Of a stretch of 7,802 bases of DNA, positions 1-5,483 are shown piece after piece. Position numbers and translations under genes: made by a program. This DNA comes from Acidobacteriota bacterium (GTDB lineage: Bacteria > Acidobacteriota > Terriglobia > Versatilivoradales > Versatilivoraceae), in NCBI GenBank assembly GCA_026706225.1, contig JAPOZE010000495.1, positions 1-7,802 of the forward strand, read 5' to 3'. The notes under the pieces were generated by a model. The model did not search any database. It had not been told where the DNA came from and saw only the letters and a list, made by a program, of their open reading frames with translations. The stretch's first letter is position 1. The number at the start of each line of letters is the position of its first letter.

Positions 1-2384
1 AGCAGATCGGTGATGCCGTCGTTGTTGAAGTCGGCGGCCATCACGCCCGAACCCGAGTGGGTGGGGATGTGGGTGACGCGGGAGGCGTCGAAACTGCCGG
101 CGGCGCTCCAGTAGATGTAGGAGGGGTGGGAGCGGGTCTCGCCCGCATGGTAGCTGGTGGCCACGATGTCCAGCAGGCCGTCCCCGTTGAGGTCGGCCAC
201 GGCCACCCCCTCCGGCCCCATGGCGGGAAGCCGGGTCACCCGCTCCGCCTCGTACCCCGCGGCCGCCCCCCAGTAGATCAGAACGTCGCTCTCCCGCCTG
301 CCTTCGGCCGACATCAGGTTGGTCGCCAGCAGCTCCAGCCAGCCGTCTCCGTTGAGGTCGGCGATCTCGGTGGCCACCGCCAAGCCCGCCGGCAGCGATT
401 TCCTGTTGGCGTTGTCGAAGCCCTCGGGGCCGTTCCAGAAGATCACCAGCTCGCGATTGACCGTGGGGAAAACCACGTCCAGCCAACCGTCCCCGTTGAG
501 GTCGGCAATGCTCTGGCAGCGGACGCCCTCCACCTGAAAGGTGAAGCGATGGTTGCCGGCAAATCCCATGGGGCCGCCCCAGTAGAGGTCGGTCCCATGC
601 CTGGCGGCGTACTCGCTGAGGACCAGGTCCAGGTAGCCGTCTCGATTGAAGTCGGCCGGCCGGGCCGAGAAGGCCATCTCGGAGGAGACCACGGTCTTGC
701 GGGTTGAGCTGAAGCCCCGGGGCGAACCCCAGTAGACTGCCGATTCCGGACCTCCCATGTAGATGTCCACCCAGCCGTCGTTGTCGATATCGGCGGAGGA
801 GTACCCCTCCCCGGGGGAACCGAAGGGGTGGTAGAGATCCAGGCGCTGGTCCACGCTGTACTTGCCCTCTTCATTGCCCCAGTAGATGTAGGCCGGCACC
901 GGGTCCCCCGCCGAACCGTCGATGCGGTTCACAAAGACCAGGTCGGCCTTGCCGTCCCGATCGAAATCGGCGCTGCCGGCCGCGGCCGCCCCCAGGGTGG
1001 TCAATTCCAGCCGGCGGGCGGTGTCGAACCCCGCCGGTCCGCCCCAGTAGACGTAAGAGGGCGCCCGGTGGGAACGGGCATTGTGCTCGTTGCTGAAGAC
1101 CAGGTCGGGGTATCCGTCCCGGTTCAGGTCCTCGATGAGGCAGTCGGTGGGATTCAGGGTGGGCAGGACGGTTCGGCGGCGAGGCTCGAATCCCTCGGCG
1201 CTGTTCCAGAAAATGGGCGAGCCGCTCCCCGGGCCGGGCGCGGCGTGGCCGGACTTCTGGGGCCCGTTGGCGAACACCAGGTCCGGCAGCCCGTCCTGGT
1301 CGAGATCCGCCGCCGCCACGGCGCTGGCCGCCACGGTGGGCAGTTCCAGGCGGCGCTCGGCGCTGTAGCCCCGGCTCGATCCCCAGTAGACGAAGGAACC
1401 GATGGATTCGCTGTCGACGTCGGTATCCCACTCGCTGCGGTCGCCGGGCTCACGCATGAGCGGACGGTAGCGGTTGGCCAGAACGATCTCGGGAACCTGG
1501 TCGCCGTTGAGGTCGGACACGGTCACGGCCGAGCTGCGCTGTCCGGGCAGCAGCGTGCGCCGGTCTGCCGAGTAGCTCCCTCCGGAGCCGCCCCAGTAGA
1601 TCATGGCGCCGCCGAGATCGGCCCCGCTTCCCTCGTTGGCGAAGACGATCTCGGGAGAGCCGTCCCGGTCGAGGTCGGCGACGGCCACGTCGGTGGCGGC
1701 GGCGGTGGGCAGGGACTGGCGCCGCTCGACGGAAAACCCTTCCTTGGAACCCCAATAGAGGAAGGAGGCGTTCTCGGGGCTTGAAGGCCGGCCGCCGGCC
1801 CAGGCGCTGTTGGCGAAGACGATCTCGGGGTAGCCGTCTCCGTTGAGGTCGGCCACGGCAGCCGCCATGCCTCCCAGGGTCGGCAGCTCGCTTCTGCGCC
1901 CGGCATCAAAGCCCCGGGCGCCGCCCCAGTAGATGAAGCTGTCCAGGTTGCTCTTGATCCCGTTGCGTCCGTTGACCACCACCAGGTCGGTGAAGCCGTC
2001 CCGGTTGAGGTCGCCCAGGGCCTGGCCGGTTCCGCCGCCGCTGGGCAGGCGGGTGCGGCGGCCGACGTGGTTCTCGTCCACGCCCCAGTAGATGAAGAGA
2101 TCGATCTCCTCGTTGTTGTCGTGGGTGTTGGGGAGGACGATGTCGATGAACCCGTCGCGGTTGAGGTCCCAGAGGTTGATGAGCTTCACCTCTCCGGCCG
2201 CGGTGACGTAGGTGTTGGCGCCGGCGTCGCCCAGGGTTCCCCGGCTGAACTCCAGGAAACTGGAGACGGTCCAGCGCTTGGAGGCGCTTGAATCTTGCGA
2301 TCGGTATTGAGACCCGCCCCACGCCCACAGAACACAGACCGCCGCAAGACCCGAGATCATCATTCTGCTTCGCGTTGCAGCCAT
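1..2384 (-). CDS. Secreted FG-GAP/VCBS repeat protein, C-terminus beyond window
   Basis: The frame is open without a stop from the ATG at 2384 to the window edge, giving 794 codons. Residues 1-27 look like a Sec signal sequence: basic start (ATRSR), then a hydrophobic stretch (MMISGLAAVCVLWAWGG). There is no good lipobox, since Val precedes the only Cys. The rest is at least 14 tandem units of about 55 residues. Each has an Asp-rich calcium-type loop of the form D-x-[ND]-x-D-G-x-x-[DE]-[LIV], beginning near residues 73, 125, 179, 237, 291, 360, 419, 473, 532, 578, 628, 676, 731 and 785. Between loops sits a [YF]W[GN] strand followed by G[FY] and a basic x-R-R-x-x-L-P segment, for example YWGGARGF and YWGSKEGF. 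This is the FG-GAP/VCBS (integrin-alpha-like) beta-propeller pattern, normally surface or periplasmic and involved in binding. No enzymatic domain is visible. Ligand and role are unknown. A well-placed Shine-Dalgarno supports the start. Confidence 0.9.
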   Translation of the reverse strand, partial: MAATRSRMMISGLAAVCVLWAWGGSQYRSQDSSASKRWTVSSFLEFSRGTLGDAGANTYVTAAGEVKLINLWDLNRDGFIDIVLPNTHDNNEEIDLFIYWGVDENHVGRRTRLPSGGGTGQALGDLNRDGFTDLVVVNGRNGIKSNLDSFIYWGGARGFDAGRRSELPTLGGMAAAVADLNGDGYPEIVFANSAWAGGRPSSPENASFLYWGSKEGFSVERRQSLPTAAATDVAVADLDRDGSPEIVFANEGSGADLGGAMIYWGGSGGSYSADRRTLLPGQRSSAVTVSDLNGDQVPEIVLANRYRPLMREPGDRSEWDTDVDSESIGSFVYWGSSRGYSAERRLELPTVAASAVAAADLDQDGLPDLVFANGPQKSGHAAPGPGSGSPIFWNSAEGFEPRRRTVLPTLNPTDCLIEDLNRDGYPDLVFSNEHNARSHRAPSYVYWGGPAGFDTARRLELTTLGAAAAGSADFDRDGKADLVFVNRIDGSAGDPVPAYIYWGNEEGKYSVDQRLDLYHPFGSPGEGYSSADIDNDGWVDIYMGGPESAVYWGSPRGFSSTRKTVVSSEMAFSARPADFNRDGYLDLVLSEYAARHGTDLYWGGPMGFAGNHRFTFQVEGVRCQSIADLNGDGWLDVVFPTVNRELVIFWNGPEGFDNANRKSLPAGLAVATEIADLNGDGWLELLATNLMSAEGRRESDVLIYWGAAAGYEAERVTRLPAMGPEGVAVADLNGDGLLDIVATSYHAGETRSHPSYIYWSAAGSFDASRVTHIPTHSGSGVMAADFNNDGITDL

Positions 2385-2391
2385 GCGCTCA

Positions 2392-2397
2392 CTCCCT
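2392..2397 (-). promoter_or_regulatory. Ribosome binding site of the repeat protein
   Basis: On the minus strand AGGGAG lies 7 nt before the ATG at 2384. This is good Shine-Dalgarno spacing and fixes the start over the internal Met codons at residues 8 and 9, which would cut off the basic part of the signal sequence. Confidence 0.6.
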
Positions 2398-2463
2398 GCC
2401 GCAGACCTAGCAGGCCTTGCCGACCATCGCCCTAATTTAGTTCTCGAAGTATCGGTCCCCGTC

Positions 2464-2492
2464 ATTCAGAAGCAAGCCTGCCCTTTTGTCAA
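2464..2492 (-). promoter_or_regulatory. Possible sigma-70-like promoter of the repeat protein
   Basis: The minus strand has a perfect TTGACA (-35, 2487-2492). A 17-nt spacer leads to CTGAAT (2464-2469), which matches only the last three bases of the -10 consensus. It lies about 80 nt upstream of the start codon, in the right orientation. The -35 is striking in such GC-rich DNA but the -10 is poor, so this is tentative. Confidence 0.25.
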
Positions 2493-2669
2493 TAGAGTTT
2501 CTCGAGCGGCCCACCTATAATCAGATGATGGACTCGCCCCTCGCCTGCCGGGCGGATCCTTGGAGGAAGAAACTTCCGGTGGTTGTTGAAGACGGACCAC
2601 GGTTGAACACGAATAGACGCGAATATCGATGGGCCTCCTTTGCTGCGACGACGTCACGGGATGCGGCCG

Positions 2670-2695
2670 CCCGGGAGCGCGGGCGTCCCGGCCGC
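2670..2695 (-). repeat. Inverted copy of the hairpin-repeat core
   Basis: The reverse complement of these 26 bases matches 2850-2875 at 25 of 26 positions by eye. The one difference breaks a base pair in the stem. The flanks do not obviously match the longer copies, so only the core is shared. Confidence 0.75.
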
Positions 2696-2775
2696 ACACG
2701 TCTTCCCGCAGCCTCGGCCATCTCCTCCACCCGGCTCGACCGGCAACGGCGCCAGAGCCCTGCTTCGGCCGAGCC

Positions 2776-2914
2776 CATGGCGTTACGGCCGGCAGGGCGG
2801 ACGGGTGCTACTTCGCAGGGATTCTGAGCGGCACGTTACGGCACAGCATGCGGGCGGGACGCCCGCGCTCCCGGGTGGGTGCCTCCTCCCATTGCTCTTG
2901 CGGCTCGAGGGGGA
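2776..2914 (+). repeat. Hairpin-bearing dispersed repeat, copy A
   Basis: About 139 bp, aligning to copy B at 2934-3073 with a constant offset of 158 (159 after a one-base gap near 2880). I count about 18 differences, so near 87% identity, higher in the right two thirds. The core contains a perfect 7-bp inverted repeat, GCGGGCG at 2850-2856 and CGCCCGC at 2860-2866, with a GGA loop. A weaker upstream stem (2831-2837 with 2845-2851) has one mismatch and one wobble. The core resembles a GC-rich sequence I recall from intergenic DNA of many unrelated genomes, where it yields spurious peptides such as AGGTPALPG. That recollection has not been checked. Confidence 0.75.
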
Positions 2915-2933
2915 GTGCGCCGAATTATCGGGC

Positions 2934-3073
2934 CATGCCGTTCCCGCCGGCAGGGAGGCCGGGTGTCCTATCGCAGGGAAACTGAGCGGCACGCTACGGC
3001 ACAGCGTGCGGGCGGGACGCCCGCGCTCCCGGGTGGGGTGCCTCCTCCCATTACTCTTGCTCCTCGAGGGGGC
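2934..3073 (+). repeat. Hairpin-bearing dispersed repeat, copy B
   Basis: Direct copy of 2776-2914. It has two overlapping, mutually exclusive stems. The first is a perfect 7-bp inverted repeat GCACGCT (2989-2995) with AGCGTGC (3003-3009). The second is a perfect 7-bp stem GCGGGCG (3008-3014) with CGCCCGC (3018-3024), extendable by a T-G wobble and a G-C pair. The right end, CTCGAGGGGG, runs directly into the nucleotidyltransferase remnant, so this copy probably marks the breakpoint that removed the front of that gene. No transposase or target-site duplication is visible. A REP/MITE-like element is the most natural class. Confidence 0.75.
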
Positions 3074-3229
3074 ACGCGCTCTTCGATCTCGACGATATGG
3101 AGGTGGAACTTGGAGGAAATCGTCGGGCGTGAGGTCGATCTTGTCAGTCGGCGTGGGGTCGAGGCGAGCCCCAACTATCTGCGCAGAAACAGCATCCTGG
3201 AATCCGCCCAAGTAATCTATGGATCGTGA
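3073..3229 (+). pseudogene. MNT-type nucleotidyltransferase remnant (C-terminal third, frameshifted)
   Basis: Codons from 3073 read HALFDLDDMEVEL. After a one-base shift at 3112 the frame continues LEEIVGREVDLV, then SRRGVEASPNYLRR and NSILESAQVIYGS, ending at the TGA at 3227-3229. This closely matches the end of small MNT-domain nucleotidyltransferases (MntA/MNT antitoxins of HEPN-MNT modules), which typically have a Leu-Phe-Asp-Leu helix, an LGRKVDLV strand, and a tail like NYIRRKAILESAEVIYA. The catalytic half, with its GSxxRG and DxD motifs, is absent. Copy B of the repeat occupies the place where it should be. Removing the extra G at 3112 would restore one frame throughout. Truncation plus frameshift make this a dead gene. 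The family call rests on memory of the consensus. Confidence 0.6.
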
Positions 3230-4415
3230 CGCCCCACATATGGAAGAAGCCCGCCCCGTCCGGCCGCAGGAACTGGGCCAGACCCTGGCCCTGGTGAACA
3301 AGGTTTTCAGGACCGGCGTCGACCAGGACATGTCCACCGACTACCCCCTGGTTTTCGCTCCCGGCAACCTGGACAACCTTCGGGTGGTGTCGGAGGGCGG
3401 CAACATCTTCAGCCATGCGGCCATGGCGCGCCGGGAGTTGCGGGAACACGGCTGCGCGCTTCCCGTCAGCATGATCTGCGCGGTGGCCACCGATCCGGAA
3501 CGCCGCCGCCGGGGAGCCGCCAGCAGGATCATGGAGGACACCGTCGAGGCCATGGCCGCCCGGGGCGACGCTTTCGGGCTGCTGTGGACCGGACCCGCCC
3601 GGGACTTCTACCGGCGCCTGGGCTGGGAGGTGGTGGGGTCCAACGGCTGGGCCTACCGGGTGGAACCGGAGCTGGCCGGCCGGTTCGAACAGCCCCTGCC
3701 CGTTCGGCCCATGCGAGGTGACGCGGACCTGGAAAGGATCATGAAGATTCACCAGGCCCAACCCCGCCGGTTGACGCGGACCCGGGCCGAATACCGGACG
3801 CTGCTGGCCCTTCCCAAGTCGGAAGTCTGGGTGGCGGAGGAGAAAGGACGGGTGGAAGGCTACCTGGTGGTTGCCCGGGCCTACAACAAGTCGGGCGTGA
3901 CGGAGTGGGGGGGAACCTCGGGGGCCCTGTCCTCGCTGCTGGCCCGGGTGCTGCCCGAGCCGGCGGGCGAACGGATGCAGGTGTTCGTGCCCCTGCCCGA
4001 CAACCCCATGACCGAGCTCTTGACCGGCCGGGGCTGCCGGACGCGCATCCCCATGGAGACGGCCGACGGCTGCGGCCTGAAGATGGTGCGGATTCTTTCC
4101 CTGGGGAATCTGCTGCGGCAGCTCTCTCCCTGGCTGAAGCGTCGCCTGACCGGAGCCGCCGGCCAGGTGAGCCTGTGGGTCCGTGAAACCGGGGAGCGCG
4201 TGGACCTGCGGTGGGACGGGGGCGACCTGGAGGTCGGCGGCAGGGCTTCCGGACCTCGGGACGGCGCGCAGGAGCTTTCTCTTCGCCAGGCGGCACGGCT
4301 GGTCTTCGGACCCGAAAAGCCCTCGCAGATCCTCGACCCTTCGCAGGAGGCCGCCCGGGGCCTGGACCGGGCCTTCCCCTTCGTCTTCCACATCTGGATG
4401 CTGGACTACGTGTGA
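3219..4415 (+). CDS. Eis-like GNAT N-acetyltransferase
   Basis: 398 residues, close to the roughly 400 of the Eis family (enhanced intracellular survival, COG4552-like), which transfer acetyl from acetyl-CoA to amines. Residues 10-145 form the first GNAT domain. The pyrophosphate loop is V89-x-x-D-P-E-R-R-R-R-G-A-A (R96, G99, A101), and motif B is FYRRLGWEVVG (130-140), whose Y131 could be the counterpart of the Eis catalytic Tyr. Residues 160-290 look like a second, degenerate GNAT fold. Residues 305-398 fit the SCP2-like C-terminal domain, ending in WMLDYV; in Eis the C-terminal carboxylate takes part in catalysis. There is no signal peptide, so it is cytoplasmic. The substrate is unknown. 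An in-frame stop at 3213 leaves ATG 3219 or ATG 3240; neither has a Shine-Dalgarno. The first seven codons may be leftover sequence, making 3240 (391 aa) equally credible. It stands alone, convergent with the aldolase. Confidence 0.88.
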   Translation: MDRDAPHMEEARPVRPQELGQTLALVNKVFRTGVDQDMSTDYPLVFAPGNLDNLRVVSEGGNIFSHAAMARRELREHGCALPVSMICAVATDPERRRRGAASRIMEDTVEAMAARGDAFGLLWTGPARDFYRRLGWEVVGSNGWAYRVEPELAGRFEQPLPVRPMRGDADLERIMKIHQAQPRRLTRTRAEYRTLLALPKSEVWVAEEKGRVEGYLVVARAYNKSGVTEWGGTSGALSSLLARVLPEPAGERMQVFVPLPDNPMTELLTGRGCRTRIPMETADGCGLKMVRILSLGNLLRQLSPWLKRRLTGAAGQVSLWVRETGERVDLRWDGGDLEVGGRASGPRDGAQELSLRQAARLVFGPEKPSQILDPSQEAARGLDRAFPFVFHIWMLDYV

Positions 4416-4459
4416 GCGCCGGCGCCGGCAGGGGTGCACCCGGGAGCGCCGGCCGGCGC
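4416..4459. terminator. GC-rich palindromic spacer between convergent genes
   Basis: Between the two facing stop codons lie GCGCCGGC (4422-4429) and its complement GCCGGCGC (4452-4459), with the perfect 10-bp palindrome GGGTGCACCC (4432-4441) in the loop. The 14-bp palindrome GCGCCGGCCGGCGC (4446-4459) offers an alternative fold. Strong stems in a 50-bp convergent gap suggest a bidirectional transcript end. Neither strand has a T-tract, so it is not a classical intrinsic terminator and may only stabilise 3' ends. Confidence 0.35.
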
Positions 4460-4465
4460 AAGCGG

Positions 4466-5203
4466 CTATCCCGGCCGGATCGCGGCCACCCTGTCCAGGT
4501 AGGCGCGTCCGGCCTCCTCCAGCCAGGCGTTGTAGTTGGTCAGGAAGAACCGTACCCCCAAATCGTGGTAGTGCTGCAGCTTGTCCTCGTAGCCCAGCGC
4601 GCCCGGCGTCCTTCCCGAAGCCACGATCTGTCGAATCGCCCCCTCCACCACCGCCTCCACCTTGGGGTCCCTGTGCCTGCCGACCATGCCCATGGTCTGG
4701 GCCAGGTCCCCGGGCGCCACGAAAAAGACGTCGATGTGGTCGACCGACAGGATTTCCTCCAGGTTCTCCACCGCCTGCATCTCCTCGATCAGGACGATGA
4801 CCAGGGTCTCCAGGTTGGCCTGCTCATGATAGTCGGAGGCGCCGTAGGATCTCCTGCCTGAGAAGATGCCCCGCCTGCCCACCGGCGCGAAAAAGGCCGA
4901 TTCCACCACCCGTTCCGCCTCGGCCCTGGTGCTGACGTGAGGGACCACGATGCCGTTGACGCCCAGGTCCAGAACGCGCGTGATCACTCCGGGATCGTTC
5001 TGGTGCAGGCGGGCCACCGAAGCCATTCCCCACAGGTCGCAGGCCCTGGAGAGATCGCCGATGCCCCCCCAGCTCACCGAACCGTGCTCCCCCTCCAGCC
5101 AGATCCCGTCAAAGCCCAGAGGACCCAGAAAGTCGACGGTGTCGCTGGTGTTGCTGTGCCCTCCGACCTCGCATACTCTTCTTCGCCTCCTTGGGGTGAA
5201 CAT
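4466..5203 (-). CDS. HpcH/HpaI family aldolase (2-keto-3-deoxy-acid aldolase type)
   Basis: Class II, metal-dependent aldolase of the HpaI/2-keto-3-deoxy-L-rhamnonate aldolase family, which cleaves 2-keto-3-deoxy acids to pyruvate and an aldehyde. From the ATG at 5203 it has 245 residues; the family usually has 250-265. Visible motifs are GHSNTSDTVDFLG (15-27), FDGIWLEGEHG (31-41, H40 as the likely base), VARLHQNDP (63-71, R65 for substrate), GIVVPHV (84-90), LIEEMQAVENL (138-148, E140 as likely metal ligand) and FFVAPGDLAQTMG (160-172, D166 as second ligand). The Gln that precedes the first ligand in E. coli HpaI appears to be Leu138. No export signal is seen, so it is cytoplasmic. The start is uncertain. 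ATG 5347 adds 48 residues with lower third-position GC and an AGGAG only 3 nt away. ATG 5203 lacks a clear Shine-Dalgarno. A strong one lies inside the reading frame. The neighbouring divergent operon suggests sugar or sugar-acid catabolism. Confidence 0.87.
   Translation of the reverse strand: MFTPRRRRRVCEVGGHSNTSDTVDFLGPLGFDGIWLEGEHGSVSWGGIGDLSRACDLWGMASVARLHQNDPGVITRVLDLGVNGIVVPHVSTRAEAERVVESAFFAPVGRRGIFSGRRSYGASDYHEQANLETLVIVLIEEMQAVENLEEILSVDHIDVFFVAPGDLAQTMGMVGRHRDPKVEAVVEGAIRQIVASGRTPGALGYEDKLQHYHDLGVRFFLTNYNAWLEEAGRAYLDRVAAIRPG
5186..5192 (-). promoter_or_regulatory. Strong Shine-Dalgarno misplaced inside the aldolase 5' end
   Basis: AAGGAGG on the minus strand begins 11 nt after the chosen ATG at 5203. 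It lies 11 nt before another ATG at 5174, which is in a different frame and meets a stop after 21 codons. It is the best ribosome binding site around this gene, yet it serves no usable start in the aldolase frame. It is either coincidental or a sign of a frameshift near 5140-5174. Confidence 0.35.
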
Positions 5204-5316
5204 ATCCCAAGACCGCACCGCCGGCAACGATTCGTTTTCTCCGGTCGGAAACCGGGCCGGAGCGCCGGCGGCACCATCAATGCATCGACCCGCGACCGGC
5301 TCCCGCGGACCGGAGT

Positions 5317-5330
5317 TTGACCCTTGACCC
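5317..5330 (+). repeat. Tandem heptamer TTGACCC x2 in the divergent promoter region
   Basis: Two perfect adjacent copies of TTGACCC in the spacer between the aldolase and the oxidoreductase. Each could act as a -35-like hexamer (TTGACC) for the plus-strand operon. Seventeen bases after the second copy the sequence is TAGGCT, a poor -10. It could equally be a pair of half-sites for a regulator, or chance. Confidence 0.25.
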
Positions 5331-5470
5331 GGCTGAAGCTTTGTCATAGGCTCCTGTCCCGGACATTCCCTGCACAGGCCGCGTCTTCATACCGATTCGC
5401 GCCGGTAATTGGGACCTCGAAGTTCGGAGGCCGGCCGGCGGCTCTTCCCGCCTGGATGGACTCAAGCAAG

Positions 5471-5474
5471 AGGA
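5471..5474 (+). promoter_or_regulatory. Ribosome binding site of the oxidoreductase
   Basis: AGGA lies 9 nt before the ATG at 5484. This selects that ATG over an in-frame ATG at 5409. The downstream start also places the twin-arginine motif at residues 5-6, where a Tat signal needs it. Confidence 0.55.
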
Positions 5475-5483
5475 ACCAACAGC

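Larger units (their letters stand above)
2385..3072. other. Non-coding interval with repeats; no supported gene
   Basis: Nearly 690 bases separate the start of the repeat-protein gene from the nucleotidyltransferase remnant. Open frames exist on both strands but overlap one another. Their translations are Arg/Pro/Ala-rich strings such as RAGGTPALPGG and PGSAGVPPAC, which come from the hairpin repeat and not from a folded protein. They have no fitting ribosome binding sites. The first 110 bases hold the upstream region of the repeat-protein gene. About 2600-2627 is AT-richer, with the near-repeat CGAATA. From 2670 on, the interval is filled with the repeat elements listed separately. I see no tRNA, rRNA or CRISPR structure. 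Confidence 0.7.

Noticed and set aside
828..1784. 318-codon open frame on the plus strand over the repeat-protein gene
   Set aside because: Its regular VPVEVG-type repeats are just the complement of the calcium-loop repeats. The minus strand encodes the real protein.
2516..2521. Perfect TATAAT on the plus strand
   Set aside because: No -35-like hexamer at suitable distance and no plus-strand gene for about 700 bases.
2776..3073. CRISPR-like array
   Set aside because: Only two long, diverged copies with about 20 bases between them. No short identical repeats with regular spacers, and no cas genes.
2640..3215. 191-codon open frame on the plus strand across the hairpin repeats
   Set aside because: The translation is repeat-derived (AGGTPALPG twice) and Arg/Ala-rich, with no domain. 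Overlapping frames on both strands are equally open.
2783..3337. 184-codon open frame on the minus strand containing PTDKIDLTPDDFLQVPPP
   Set aside because: That part looks briefly protein-like, but it is the complement of the nucleotidyltransferase remnant, and the rest is repeat-derived.
3144..4439. 431-codon open frame on the minus strand, antisense to the acetyltransferase
   Set aside because: Pro/Gly/His-rich product without family features, exactly mirroring the Eis-like gene. It is a codon-bias artefact.
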